Below are positions 45,061 through 58,086 of a DNA stretch of 64,000 nucleotides, piece by piece. The DNA comes from Anthopleura xanthogrammica (taxonomy: Eukaryota > Cnidaria > Anthozoa > Actiniaria > Actiniidae). The translations under genes were made by a program, and so were the position numbers. The stretch covers positions 17,077,357 through 17,141,356 of the forward strand of contig OZ025207.1 in NCBI GenBank assembly GCA_964019055.1, given 5' to 3'. The notes under the pieces are model-generated. The model was not told the origin of the DNA and did not search any database. It worked only from the letters and a program-made list of their open reading frames with translations. Position 1 is the stretch's first letter. Every line of letters starts with the position of its first letter.

Positions 45061-45432
45061 GTGGGAACTGTGTGTCACGCGTATGGTCACTGGGATATGA
45101 ATGATGCTAAGGTTGCTTGTCGACAACTAGGTTTTTCCAAAACTTTAGGAGCTTCGTACCTTGGACAGGGGACGGGTAAGATATGGCAATATAGTCAATT
45201 GCTTGTCATCACCACTGAAGTTTCATTTCATCTTGGTCATTCCCTTGAGATAAGTATTCTACACTATTGTATACTACATAAAGGAAAATTCATATGATTG
45301 AAGTATCAATCAATCAATGGACGTGAGACGGGTAAAGTATGGCTCAGAGGCCTCAGTTGAGAGGTGTACACACAATGGATGGGGAATCATTCACTCAATC
45401 TGCAACGGACACACTGTTGATGCTGGTGTTTT
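45061..45432 (+). pseudogene. SRCR unit 32, split and deleted
   Basis: 45061-45196 encodes GTVCHAYGHWDMNDAKVACR, QLGFSKTLG, YLGQGTGKIW, then diverges. 45318-45432 has a further piece with a fused GKVWLR-GLS and CNGHTVDAG. Middle and end do not join in frame. Confidence 0.65.
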
Positions 45433-45465
45433 TTTGTTGTGAATTATCTTATAAATAACGAAAAG

Positions 45466-45725
45466 AATGGGAATTGGGGAACAGTGTGTTATGGTGGCTG
45501 GGATATTTCTGATGCCAAGGTTGCATGTCGACAACTTGGTTTTACCAAAACTGTAGGATATTGGGATTATGGACGAGGAACGGGTAAAGTATGGCTGTAC
45601 GCTATGGGATGTTCAGGATCAGAGTCCTCACTTGGGAGCTGTTCTCACAATGGGTGGGGAAGCGTTGCATCTTACTGCAATAGCCACACATATGATGTTG
45701 GAGTCGTGTTGTGCATTGTCGTCTA
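45466..45725 (+). CDS. SRCR domain exon, unit 33 (type A, short loop)
   Basis: Open domain: NWGTVCYGGWDISDAKVACR, QLGFTKTVGYWDYGRGTGK, VWLYAMGCSGSESSLGSC, GSVASYCNSHTYDVGVVLC, stop. Near-identical to unit 21 but keeps the intact GRGTGK. It is followed by the same fossil half domain (45739-45850) and, in convergent orientation, a collagen gene. Confidence 0.75.
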
Positions 45726-46091
45726 AAACATTTTCGGCAGTGGTCTATGGGGAGCAGTGTGCCATTACAACTGAGATGTGATGGCTTGTGGATACCTTGA
45801 TATTACCAAAAATGTAGGGTATTGGATATTGATCAAAGGCAGTAGTATGTTGTAACATGTCGTTACATTACGAAGAGCTGCATGCAAATAATTTCCTCGA
45901 ATAGCTTCTTCGATGGACAAAGTATTATTGAAAACAAATTAATAGTAGTACTTAATACTTATGTTTATTTAACGGCAATTAATCTTTCATTATCTATGTA
46001 TTGTTAAAACTACTTTTGTTGTAATCGTCGGTATTGATGCATTCCTGAGATGCAGTACCCAGGAAAGAGGCGAAGTAACTAATTTTATTAA

Positions 46092-47971
46092 TTACTTGGT
46101 ACACACTGCGCATGTCAGTTCTCGTCCGTCTACATATGGATGACAAGGCAAAGCACCACACTTCCCTTCCACGGGATAGATCAGGGCACCATTGAGATTG
46201 GTACTTGTCCCAGGGACAGCTTCCGCATTTTCATCGACACAAATATATTGCGTTGGATGAGGATGATTATGATACTCAGACATCAGGTATCCATGGTACT
46301 CCCGTGTCCATCCCGCGGGACACTCGAAAGTTGCAGGCACCATCATCTTCGCATTTCTCGTTCTTATGTAACATGCGGCACATGGTACTTCGTGATCGTG
46401 AAGATTGCTTTTAATAAATGGGTTGTAAGTGCTGACCTGATATTCTGTACCGTACATATACCCAGCTTCCTGGTGGCCATCTTTGTACCTTCCATATTTT
46501 GGGGTCTCAGGTAGGCACACATAGTTTGATCCTCCACCTTTGTGGCCATAATATTCCCCTCCGACACGACCTGGAAATCAAAACTATTCAGTTTCGGCGT
46601 TTAAAACAAAGTGCACTAGAAAATAGTTTACCTTTGTAAATGAGAGTAGCATTTTGAGGGCAGGTGGTTCTTCCCCATATTACGTACTGTACTCCACCAC
46701 TCTTGGATCCTGGTGGACCTCTTACACCATGCATTCCGTGCTCTCCTTTTAAACCTGGTAGACCTAAGATGGAGATTGTTGGATTATCATTGTTGATGTT
46801 TAGCTTTTAAACCAGCATGATACATTGCAAATCGATCTTACCACGTCGGCCTGGTGATCCATCTTTACCATCACGACCGTCTTTGCCATCATGACCATCC
46901 CTACCTTAAAATTCGAATGATCGAAAAAAATGAATGAATACTTTGAAAATGTAGATGAAGTGAACAATGCGTATTGCATATAAGACACCCCAACCTGCTT
47001 TTCCTGGCATTCCATCACGACCATCTCTACCTGGAAAACGAAACAAACCAACTTTGAATACAACGGTTGATAATAAAATAGCTTACTCACTTTTCTTTTA
47101 AGAAAAGTAAAAAATATACCTCGAATCAGATTTTCTCTTCTTGATTCAACTGCCATAACTCTGTTAATAAACAATACTGAACGATGAATATACTGATGGT
47201 TAATTTCTGAAAATAATCGATGGATATACAAAAGTCATTGATAATGATCGCCATTGATTATTGTGTGAAGATCAAGCAACCAAACATTTATCTTTGATTT
47301 CCTGCAAATGGATTATTAGAAAACGGGAAAATGTTTTATAATTGTTTAATTATGAATCTCAACTAATACATGTCCTTGCAATCATTAAAGTGTTAGAGTC
47401 TTTAACAATTGAAACATGTAAAAACTCCCATAGAAGCACTAGATGAGGAATTTTATTCGTCTCAGGCTTTCTGCTAAGTCAATACTGCAGAGTTCCTAGA
47501 ATGTTAATGTTTAACAGAAAGACTTGCCAAAGAGCGCTATTAGAACAACTTCTTTTCATCAGTAAAGTTTGGAATAAAATAGCTTAAGTTTAATGCTGGA
47601 AGATATAAAATTTAGAATTCATGCATTTTGCAGGATTTTTGTCGCATCGGATGTATTTTCCCCAATATAAAAACGTTTTGAATGCATAGTTGATTTTATT
47701 TCAATCAGGGTTATTTTGCAATATGTTGATCAATATTGTTAGGTATTCGATCCCTGGACATTTTGAAATTGTTTATAATTCCTTCATTTCTCTTTTCGAG
47801 TTACCTTTGTTCCATTTCGACCAACAGCTTGAACATGCCATCCAGTGTTGTTGGTGGTTTGGCTCGATTAAGTGTTCTTTTCTTTACGACTGCGTCTTGT
47901 CCATCGCTCGTCTTTGCACTGCAAAACATAGCAAGACTTATGGATACAAGCAGTGCAACTGTAGACCACAT
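46092..47971 (-). CDS. Short-chain collagen (C4/spongin-like), gene C
   Basis: Secreted matrix collagen of the sponge/cnidarian short-chain type, 305 residues, built from six exons: 47805-47971, 47120-47160, 46995-47030, 46842-46904, 46632-46763 and 46092-46570. All introns are GT-AG and the sum (918 bp) is in frame. Start chosen at ATG 47971 because a signal peptide follows (MWSTVALLVSISLAMFCSAK). Exons 3-5 encode interrupted Gly-X-Y repeats (GRDGRDGMPGKAG, then GHDGKDGRDGKDGSPG, GLPGLKGEHG). The C-terminal globular part has GGVQYVIWGRTTCP, NYVCLPETPKYGRYKDG, PATFECPAGWTREYHGYLM and ELTCAVCTK, with regularly placed cysteines. It is convergent with SRCR unit 33. I see no defect. Confidence 0.9.
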
Positions 47972-49440
47972 TTCACTTGCCGTTATTTTAAAAACGTAAC
48001 GTTTTAAAGAACCAAGAACAATAGCAAAGATACTTAGATGCTTTTTGTTCAACAGCCGAAGATAAAGAATGAAAACTGATGAGCGCAAAGTGCTTCTTAA
48101 TAGTGTTCAAACAAAACAAGAAATTTCTTGTAAAGTAAATAAACGTTTGTATAAATCAATCTCTTGGACATACAGCCTGTCAAGCATGATGTTTTATTTT
48201 ACCTCCATTAAATATCCAAACAAAATTCGAAAGTAGGGCATGTTTGTTAGCCCACAACATCATGCAAATTATTCCCTTTTTGTTTTTTCCCTTTCTCTTA
48301 TTCTCTTCTTATAATAAATGCAAATAATAAGCAGTTTTTTCCCATGTTAAACAAGCATTCGACATCTTTACTTACTTACTGCCCATTATGCCTAACTGGC
48401 ACGTAGGGCAGCAAAAAACGATGACCACCTCTGTCCGTCCTGAGCCAATTTCTGAACTGAACATTCGACATCTTTACCTGTAGTCAATTCAAAATTAAAA
48501 TAGTTTATAGTTATTTATAGTAAATAGTTATTTTTTTTATATAATTGTTGGAACTTAATAATTTCAGTCTACCCCTTGTCGGAGTCCAAATTCAATGCAT
48601 TGCCACGAGTACCAGTTAATGGACACGGCGACAGAGCTGTTGGTGGTAGAAAGGGACAGTAGAGCTAGTGTTTTACACCCCAAAGCTCCAATGTTTTTCT
48701 TAAAAAGGTCAGTCGAGCATTCATCTAGGACATAAGTAATTCAATTCATCGCATTCATGGCGTAATACATTGCTATTTAAATTAAAACGTTTTAAGGGAA
48801 AAGGGGTAAATGAATTCTTTACTAAGTAAAGATAATTTAAAATAGGATTTTTTGTATAAGGGGTAACTGGCTCCCCCAAGTAAATAACAGTTATTATGCT
48901 TAATTGAGCAATGTCAAATGATGCTCCACATGGCTTTAGACTCCAGAAATAATGAAAAACCTGGGATTTATGAAATTTAAAAGAAATTTTATTGATTCTA
49001 CAAGATATTCAAACTGGTGAACAAGCTAGTATAGGACTGCAGTACATTCCAATAACAGTCGAACCTGTACACATCGGCCACCGTTAATTTTTTGGCAGTT
49101 GTAGAGAGGTGGCCGTTGTGAAGAGGTGGCCGTTAGTGGATGTTCAACTGTATATATAAAATGGTGTTATAATGTTTGTTCTGCTGCTAAGATAGGACTA
49201 CATTCTAATTTTAGTTTAAATAGTTTTATCATGTTCGGTCTGCAGCAAAGAAAGACTATATTCCAATTGTAGGTGAAATGCTATGAATATTTTCTGTCTA
49301 CTGCTTTGTTAGGACTACATTCCATCGGCTGCTATTTAAAATGGTGTTATCATTCTTGATATATTGCTACTGATATTTCAAAAATTTGGGTTATTTCTTT
49401 CAACCTAAATTCAATTTAATTGAGTCCATTGTCTTATTAA
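47972..49440. other. Upstream region of collagen C / former 3' flank of collagen D
   Basis: Non-coding. The first 100 bp is promoter-side sequence shared with gene A'. Around 49075-49140 GAGGTGGCCGTT occurs twice. From 49150 on, AT-rich sequence with repeated GGACTACATTC words. Its last bases (CTTATTAA) were adjacent to the collagen D stop codon before the LTR element inserted. Confidence 0.55.
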
Positions 49441-50203
49441 TGTCGTGAAGCTAGGGGAGACGCTGGTTAGAGCTGGTACTGGATCGTTTATTGACGCTTC
49501 AAGTCCTAGTTACAAGACTGTTCTACGTCTAACTCACGACTGTATATCTGACTATCTTCTTCTTCTTCTAACTAAACTATCTGAACTGACCTATATTTAT
49601 ATGAATTCTTAGCATAAATTATGGAAACCGGTTTATGACAAGTTTCCAGTAAAAGTTCTGTGATGTAAGAATATGAGCAATATTTACTCAAAGACTAAAA
49701 ACTTAATGAACTCTTTAGAAAGGTAATTTCTGTACATAGCGTCGATGACTGTCGCTTGTACTTTTAAGTTAAAACAAACTGTGTTGTAGAAAACGATAAC
49801 TTATCTTAAAGTAAAGGATGGATTCTTGACTGGAAAATCTAGAGTAAACAACTTATAACAAAGGATGCTAAAACCTAAGTATATGTTGAATAAGTTCTTC
49901 TGCGCAAGTCCATATAAACTGGTTCTTTGAAGCAGCTGTACTTCAAGGTTGTTCTAAAGCAGCTGAAATCATAAAGTATGTATTTCGGAACTGTTCATAA
50001 TTAGAGAAGAACTTTCTTGTTTACAAGAACTGAGAAATCCAATTAAGATCTATTGACAGAGAAGTGTTTTACAAGGTCAACATAAATGTTCTTTTGTTCT
50101 GCTAAATGGTCTTTTGTTCTTCTATTAAGTAGTTGTCATAGAAATCTAAACTAAGTCAGATTTCCAACAAGATAGGAAATGGACGATTTTTGTCCTTCTC
50201 ACA
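49441..50203 (-). repeat. 3' LTR
   Basis: 763 bp, same sequence by eye as 58087-58849. Confidence 0.95.
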
Positions 50204-50220
50204 ATACCCCCCGATCAAGA
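50204..50220 (-). promoter_or_regulatory. Candidate polypurine tract
   Basis: On the minus strand GATCGGGGGGTAT abuts the 3' LTR, the normal place for the plus-strand primer. Confidence 0.6.
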
Positions 50221-50780
50221 TTCGAGCTCCGCGAGAAGTAAAGTGAAATGTCTTAATGATTCTAGATAGCTCTTTTTTTTGTAATGCTGAAGTTGAATAA
50301 ATGCGAGTAAATACGTGGAAAATCATAGCATTAGAGATCTAAGCTAGAGTTGTTGATAATTGAGATTAAATAGATTGCCAATAGAATATTTTTGTTTGTT
50401 TGTTTTGGTTAAACTTGAAAGTCGTAAATATTTGAATAAACCCTACACCGAATAAAACCTTAAGTGAACCCTAAATTAACCTAGATAAGATAAGAATAAA
50501 ATATATGGAATACCTCTAGAAGTTTGTAACGTCAATTGGAAGTAAATCTCTATAAACAAAAGACGTTAGTGCCGTTCTATAAATACGGAATATATGATTA
50601 AATATTTGATCAAGATGTTGACAGTAAACTGTCAAAGTTCATTCTATTTTTCCTATTTCTGTCCGTGTCTTGGATCTTCGTGAATCGTTGAGATCCGTCC
50701 GTAAATCTTCATAAATAGTTGAGATCTATGCGTAAATCGTTGAAGTACATGTGGTAGGTAGTCTTCATGAATCGTTGAAT

Positions 50781-51605
50781 TCAGAGTGTTTGAGTATGGG
50801 AATCATGTTTCATCAGGGTGAGATCATGAGTATGATCTCCACAATCAGGACAAATTTCATTCATGGGAATTTCTTCTTCAGGTATTTCTGGTAGTGGTCT
50901 GAGAGTTTCTGTCTTTGGTTTGGCTTGTGGTTTTGTTTGGACATAGTGAACTAAATTCAGGTTTGGTTGATGTTGTCTGCGGCGGTGATGGTAACAGCAA
51001 AGTACAATGAATATGATCGTGTTGATAGAGGAAACAGCAAATGCTATAGATGCCAATATAAGTGCTAAGGGACTGTCGTTGACTTCATGTAGGCTTTTGA
51101 TATCTTTCTTGATGGTTTTCAGTTTATCAGCTAAATCGCCATCAATTCTGTGGAAGGTTTGGTCTAAAGCGTTGAGAACTGTCTGATTGAACTTTAGTGG
51201 AGGTGGAATCTTTAAGGATTCGTAATGGAGGTTGATGGTGTTGTTGTTGGTATCAGTCGATATCCAAGGAACATACTTTACAGTTTTTCGACGGAATATG
51301 GGAAGGCTGATAGTTACGTGTTGTGGACAGGTGCCAAAGCCAGTGGATAATTGATCAGAAGTGTGATTACACGGAATGTGGTAAACAGCTAATGGTGACA
51401 TGTGGAACGGTTGGTTGTTGACTGAAATGGTTTGTTTCTGAGTGGACAGGAAGTATCGTCCTCCAAGGTGGTATAGATGATCAGTGGGTGGACAAGTAGT
51501 CAGTGAATGTGAACGTGGGAATGTCACAGCAGATCCTGGAGTCCAAGGTAATCCAAGCCAAGGAACATCTTGAGAGCGTCTTGTTACAGAATCGGGACAA
51601 ACCAA
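50781..51605 (-). CDS. Envelope-like membrane protein of the LTR element (3' part)
   Basis: A 274-codon frame in the position of env, downstream of integrase. It has several N-X-T sites (NHTS, NQT), paired cysteines, and a strong membrane segment at residues about 179-204 (LALILASIAFAVSSINTIIF) followed by HHRRR and a ~60-residue cytoplasmic tail. The start is not secure: the frame opens at GTG, and the sequence between 51605 and 51938 carries more hydrophobic coding text in other frames, so the 5' part is probably broken. The layout matches retroviral-type glycoproteins. No sequence match can be claimed. Confidence 0.6.
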   Translation of the reverse strand: MVCPDSVTRRSQDVPWLGLPWTPGSAVTFPRSHSLTTCPPTDHLYHLGGRYFLSTQKQTISVNNQPFHMSPLAVYHIPCNHTSDQLSTGFGTCPQHVTISLPIFRRKTVKYVPWISTDTNNNTINLHYESLKIPPPLKFNQTVLNALDQTFHRIDGDLADKLKTIKKDIKSLHEVNDSPLALILASIAFAVSSINTIIFIVLCCYHHRRRQHQPNLNLVHYVQTKPQAKPKTETLRPLPEIPEEEIPMNEICPDCGDHTHDLTLMKHDSHTQTL

Positions 51606-51937
51606 AGTACCGTGCTGGTTAAAACACTTGTTAAGCGCGCGTCAGATTTGATTACAATTTTTGAATTAGGGCATGAAACAAGGATTAGATTGTTACGGGT
51701 TAGTGGACCAGAAAAACAATGCTTGTAAATTTGGTAAGAAAGGGGAACTAAGTACTCGATAGTACAGAAAGCAGTTTTAGTGGTGATACGTGGTAAGGTT
51801 ACGAGAGTGTGGAGGGAAATGTACCTGTCGTTGTGTAATGTTACTTGTGGATGTCATTTTATCCTAAGTGAACAAGGTAAATAAAATGGGAGTAAATGTA
51901 TACGCATAATTGGTGTTTGACACTAGGCCTATTGTTC

Positions 51938-54900
51938 TTATTGTTGCTGAGAAAGATTGAATTGTGCGAATAAAGAATCATCTAGGATATTACTAGCTGG
52001 TTCCCAAGTAGCTTCGCTTTCAGGGCAGTTAGCCCATTTGACTAGATATTGCGAACGAGATTTCGTTCCTCGTTTCGCTAACAATTTTTCAGCTTGAAAA
52101 ATAGGCTCTGTTTCATGTAATTGAATAGGTTCATTGTTTGTATTGGTTGTTTGCTCAGCTGTATCCCTCAACATGGGATCTGAGTCATTGTTTGTTTGAT
52201 CTGTGATAACCGGCTGGTTTGTATGAGTATCATTCGAAGTCGGATTTGGAAGCGCTTCAAAACTTTCTTCGGGAAATTCATCTTCACACAAACAAGGATC
52301 ATCAAGATCCTCTAGATCGGCTGGTATATCTACAGGTCTATTATTAGGATCATGAAATGGCTTAAGCCGATTAGCATGAATCACAGCAGCAACTCGTCTG
52401 TTATCATTACAAGTGCGAAGTAAATAATGTGAAGGTCCGAGAACCGATGTAATTCTAAACGGACCGTGCCACATAAATTTTAGCTTTTTAGAAAGTCCTA
52501 CTGGGGTAACTGGGGTATAAACCCAAACCTTTTGACCTTCGTTGTAATTGATATGGGTTGCCTTTTTGTCATAAGTGTCTTTCATCGATTGTTGTGCTAA
52601 TTGTATATTTGATCGTGCCACTTCGTGTGCAATTTCGATATTGCGAACTATTCGAGCGCGATGCTCATCTACAGATTTGGATAGTTTTCGTGCCGGTAAT
52701 AAAGCGACATCTACTGGTAAGCGAGGTTCTCTTCCATATAATAAATAGAAGGGTGATTCGCCTGTAGCTACCGCAGGTGAAGTGCGATAACCGAAAAGTA
52801 CACTGGGTATGAAAACATCCCAGTCTTTCTGATTTTTACTGACATACATAGAGAGTGACTTAGCTAGAACTGAGTTGAAACGCTCAACTAACCCGTTACA
52901 TGCGGGGTGATAACTTGAAGTTTGGATTTTCTTACAATCTAAGAGTCTACAAACTTCTTTCACTAAGTGCGATAGAAAATTACTACCTCTATCACTTAGC
53001 AATGTACGTGGACAACCATGTCTCGCTACGATTTCATCAAGGAAAACTCGTGCAATGGTTGGTGCATCAATAGTCTGTAGTGCGAAAGCTTCTGGCCAGC
53101 GTGTGAGGTAGTCTGTTATGACTAATATATACCTATTTCCTGAATGGCACACGGGAAATGGACCTAGACAATCAATCGCTACTCGACTAAATGCGGATTC
53201 CACAGGAATTGGTATGAGTGGGGCTGTGGGCCATGGACGGGGATTTAACTTCATTGAGCACTCCGTGCATGTTTTAACCCAAGCTTCGCAATCTCTATAC
53301 ATATTCCTCCAAAAATATCTTGCCTTTATCTTATCATATGTTTTCTGTAATCCTAGGTGTCCCGCCAGCGGGATGTCATGACAATGTACTAGGATTTCAT
53401 GTTTTAAACTTTGTGGTACCACTAATCTTGGCAAGTTCTCTTTTTTCATTCGTTCATTTTTATACGGAAGGTAAAACAACAATCCTTCCTCACTAATAAA
53501 ATAGTTTTGTTCATCTAAAAGTATAGTTCTAGCTCTCGTATCATTCTCTGGTAATGTTCCGTCATGTAAAAACGTGATCAGGTCTTGTAAATCAGCATCT
53601 TTTCGTTGGCAATCAATAACACGGTTGCGTGTTACTGTTGGAAAGTCAATCACATCTAAATCTGCATAAATTCTTCGAGACAAGGCATCGGCGTTACCGT
53701 TTTTACTGCCTTGTCTATAAACTATGTCAAAATCATACTGTTGAAGGAGTTAGGTCCATCGGGCTAATCTACCGGAAGGGTTTTTAACCGTAAACAAGTA
53801 TTTCAAAGCGCTGTGATCAGTAAATACTGTAAACTTACGTCCGTGTAGATAAGGCTGAAATTTCTTTATTCCAGAAATTAGTCCGAGTCCTTCCTTTTCA
53901 GTAACAGAATAATTTTTTTCTGCAGGAGTCAAATTTCTTCCTGCATAGGCTATTACTCTTTCGAGTCCGTTCTGTTTTTGGGATAACACATAACCAACTG
54001 CGAAATCACTAGCATCAGTATAAAGCAAAAATGGCTTAGTGAAATCTGGATATGCTAATATTGGACTTTCGCAAAGGGTTTTCTTAAGTGTGTCAAAGGC
54101 AGTTTGGCATTGTTCGGTCCAGGAAAATCTTTTGTCTTTGCTCAAAAGTGCATTCAAGGGTGCTGCTATCTTAGCGAAATCTTTAACAAAACGGCGATAT
54201 TAATTTGCTAATCCTAGAAAACCTCGAATTTCTTTAGGCGATTTGGGAATAGGGAACTCTTTTACTGCCGAAATTTTCTCGGGGTTTGGTGAGATCCCTT
54301 CACCAGAAATTATGTGTCCAAGGAATTTGACGCTTTTGGCGGCAAAGTCACACTTGGATGGTTTAAGTCGTAAATTAGCCGTTCTTAGGCGTAAAAAGAC
54401 TTCGCGCAAATTTGCTAAGTGTTCTGTGAAATTCTGAGAGAATATTATGATATCATCGATATAGCAAAGGGAAATTTTGTAATTTAGACCCCTCAATACA
54501 CTTTCCATGAGTCTCTGAAAGCTAGACGGAGCATTCGTAAGTCCAAAAGGAAGTACATTCCACTGATATAATCCTCCAAACGTTGTGAAGGCAGTTTTCT
54601 CTTTGGATTGCTCATCTAATTCAATTTGCCAAAATCCACTAATAAGATCTAAGGTAGTGAAGCATTGGGACCCTCCAAGACAATCAATAGAGTCGTCTAT
54701 TCGTGGCAAAGGAAAAGAATCTTTCTTAGTTACAGCGTTTAGTCTTCTATAATCTACGCAAAACCTAGTCTCACCCGAATTTCCTTTCGGAACTAAAACA
54801 ACAGGGCTACTCCAAGGGCTAAGTGATTCACTTATTACATTACGGTCAAGCATGTCATTGACATGCCTTTCAATGAGTTCCCTTTGTTTGTCCGAAACCC

Positions 54901-56637
54901 GATATGGCCTTTGCTTGATTGCTGGACCTTCGGTTTCTATATGATGCTTAATGAGATCTGTCCTACCTAATTCATAGAAAAGGCAAAAACATCTCGAAAT
55001 TCGGAAAGGAGAGATTTTAGCTGTTCCTTTTGCGACTCTGTAAGGTCTGTCGTAGAAAGATCTACATGATCACCTGGATCTTGATCAACATTTGTTTCAG
55101 TTTTAACTCGTGGAATTAAATCCTGATTATCTATTGTTGCAATCTCCGCTTTGTCTAAGGGAGTAAATCGACCTACTATTGTATGTGCATAAAGCGTAAT
55201 AGGCATTGAAGTTGGATTTAACAATCTCACGGGAACACTCAAATCCTCATGGAGTTTTACTAGGGTTGCGGCTGCACAAACATGATATCGCTGACAAAGT
55301 TTCCGATTAGGCTCTATTAATCCTACTATCCCTGGATCGAATGTAAATCGCAAACTAGCGGGCAATACTGTCTCGGACCTAGGCGGCAACTCTACCTTAT
55401 CTGTAATGTGTACTGTATACTCTGATTCTGGCTTTTGGTCAATGTTTGTCTCACTTTCTTCTTTTAAGTGGAAAACGTGATTTTTCAAGTCAATTTGTGC
55501 TTCATATTGTGTTAAGAAATCCCTTCCAAGAATCACGTCATAAGTAATATCGGTTGATACAAGTACTTTGATTGGATATTCCCGATCCTTAATAGAAAGT
55601 GGGGCATTAACTTGACCTATAATTCCAATACTTTGACCATTTGCGGTCCGAAGGGACGGACTACGGCTTTCCGTGTCCAGTGCCTTTTTAAGTTTGGGCA
55701 ATTGTTTTAGTAGTCTCGAATGTATCAAGGATAAAGTAGCACCTGTATCTACCAAAAACGAATATTGGTGTCCATAAATCATTCCCAAAATTTCTAAACT
55801 TGGAGACCCATCAAGAAATCTAACCGGACATATATCATCTAAATCATAACTGTTACGTGAAATCGATTCATTGAGTTCAAGTGCTTCGTATAACCCTGGA
55901 CTTGACGACTGTAGAGCCTGTTCTAAGCCTAAAATAGCGTGATGAATTGTTCGATTAAGTGTGTGGCTAAAGGATCTAATAGCCTTAATTACTCTTAGGA
56001 CTATTCTAATGAAATCATGGAAACGCGTAAGACAAATCCGTAAAAGACTGTAAATAGCTAGTACTAACATTATTATCTTTGCAAACGAAATAAAAGGGCA
56101 TACCTGTTCTTGGTCCAATAGGGCTTTAGCTGTTTCAGGTAGTAGTGAACAAGTGGGTATATCAAAGCAATGCTTCTGGGGTTTTATATACGGTCTATGT
56201 GGCTTTGTGTCATAATTATAAATTGTTGACTTTGACGGACGCTTTGGGCTTGTTAAATCAAAATGTGTTCCATCATTGTCATTATCAGGTCTATTCATAA
56301 ACGTTGAGGGCACGTTGTATTCATTTCCTAATCAATGACTAACTGAGGTGTTTGTGGATCGACAAACAGTAACTATGGGTGTGAACTTTTCATTAAATCT
56401 TTCATTGTCGTTTTTCCGACCTTGGAAATGCTGTTTGCTTCTATCAATTACTGCCTTCTTTGGCTTTGAGCTCTTTATTACAGCTCCTTTTAAAATTTGT
56501 AAACCTGGGAGGTTAAATTTACTCCTTTGTTTCTTAATAAAAGAATGGGCTTTAGAGCCGTTAACAACCGAAGTTACCGAAAGTTCTTTACTATTATGAC
56601 ACTTAACTGGAAAATTTGTTGGAGATATCGTATTCAA
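51938..56637 (-). pseudogene. pol: pol of the LTR element (PR-RT-RNaseH-IN-chromodomain), interrupted
   Basis: Reading right to left: an N-terminal spacer with a hydrophobic stretch; protease with FLVDTGATLSLI near 55740; reverse transcriptase (54853-54200) with YIDD; RNase H with LLYTDASDF and FTDHSALKYL (54157-53750). Integrase follows (53683-51938) with an HHCC zinc site, VAIDCLGPF, LLSDRGSNF and NGLVERFNS. The C-terminus carries a chromodomain (QYLVKWANCPESEATWEP). Breaks are a TGA at 56332-56334, a frameshift near 54970, a TAA at 54200-54202 and a TAA at 53750-53752. Everything between the breaks is well conserved, so the damage is recent. It would be produced with gag by frameshift, since the frames differ at 56634-56637. 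Confidence 0.88.
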
Positions 56638-57767
56638 AACCTCTGGGATCCGAGTCCCCCTTGTCGAATCCCTTGGCCGTTTCCCTGTTGGAAACCCCCT
56701 GAAAAATGATTTTGAGGCCTTGGGGCCTGAAAATTTCGGTTCTGCCTGAATGAAGAGAAATTAGGGTTACGCCCATTGTTTTGCTGTGGGCAAACTCTAG
56801 CATAATGGCCTACTTTGTTACATTTGAAACAGATAACTGTTCCATCTGTGGTTCTGGTAGCCCTACCGAAATCTCCTCGAGTGTTGAAACGCAGATTATT
56901 ATTACTGTTTGGCCTAGGATAACTATTAATCCGTCTTGCCTCACTCCTTATAATATCCCTTACTTGATCAGCCGTCATTGTTTCGTTATTCTTAGGCGCG
57001 GGTTTTTGTTGATCAAAAACCGCAACTTGCGCCACTTTTTGTTCCGTTAATTTTGCGACCGCTCCTATCATATCTTGTTTTAGACTCTGTATTTCTTGTA
57101 AAGTTATGCTAGCAACGGTGTCAGTCTTAATAGTAGATCTTATCTTAGCAGATGCGACTGCTTCTTCCATAGTTTTGGGTTGAGAGAGAATCACATAATT
57201 TCTAATCTCGGGAGTTAATCCCTGAATAAAGAAATGTAATTGTTCCTTCTTCGGAATGCCAAGTCTCTGACATCTCTTAAGAATATCAGCACTAAAGTCA
57301 GCTACATTCTCGCTAGGTGTTTGCTTCCTAAAACTAAGTTGTTGCCTTAAAACCCGGTCATCACTTCTAGAAAGATAACGCTCCCTAAAGAGATCACACA
57401 ACTCCTTATAGGTAGAATATTTCTTATCAAGCGTAAAAAAACAAGTTCTCGCACTATCAGTTAAACTGATTGGAAAAGCTGCAAGCCTATGTTTTTCATC
57501 CCACATGTAAAAGTCAGCATAAGCATTGAACTGTTCTAGGAATTCTAGTGCTTCTGTCTCGTCACCCGAAAAAACTGGACATCTACCGAGTCCCGATGCT
57601 CCCTTGGGGTTTGAACCTGTTTTGGCATTTTCTTTCAATGTAGAATTTACCGACAAAAGTTCTTCATGGGTTTTAGTAGTTTGTTCTTTGAAAGTCGTTT
57701 GTAGTTTTTCGAAAGACTACTTTAGTGTTTCTATAAGATCTTCGGTAAGCTTTTCTGCTTCTGCCAT
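56634..57767 (-). pseudogene. gag: gag of the LTR element, early stop
   Basis: Capsid-nucleocapsid precursor. From ATG at 57767 the frame has a TAG after 16 codons (57717-57719) and is then open to 56634. It shows a retrotransposon-type capsid (FPISLTDSARTCFFTL, FRERYLSRSDDRVLRQQL, FSADILKRCQRLGIP) and a single CCHC knuckle CFKCNKVGHYARVC, then a Gln/Asn/Gly/Arg-rich tail. Translation could begin at a later Met or bypass the stop. Confidence 0.85.
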
Positions 57768-58064
57768 CTTAATTGCTTTTTGTTTCTTAGTATGAATTGG
57801 GTTTGAACAAGATTTCTCAGTAGGAGCAACGCTATGCCCCGATTTTAGATACACGGTGAAAAGATGTTTTACGACACTTAGTTTTTGTTAAGACACAAAT
57901 TAAAATAATCCCACCACAAACACAAGGACATGTATAGAACATAAAAAGAGGAAAGAAAGGAATTTGGAAGAACAAAAGGGGAGACACATAAGGATTAAGG
58001 ATAAAAGAATCTGATGCGCTTACATAGTGTTTCTAACAACAATGATACATATTGGTTTACCTTC

Positions 58065-58084
58065 TGTACCCGGGTTCTGCACCA
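58065..58084 (-). promoter_or_regulatory. Primer binding site
   Basis: On the minus strand TGGTGCAGAACCCGGGTACA begins 2 bases after the 5' LTR. The TGG start fits priming by a tRNA 3' CCA end. The tRNA identity is not determined. Confidence 0.75.
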
Positions 58085-58086
58085 AA

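Noticed and set aside
46140..46514. Plus-strand frame of 124 codons opposite collagen C
   Set aside because: Antisense shadow of the last collagen exon. The minus strand has the conserved cysteines, splice sites and stop.
56348..57795. Several plus-strand frames opposite gag and pol
   Set aside because: Shadows of the retrotransposon genes, which carry recognisable motifs on the minus strand.
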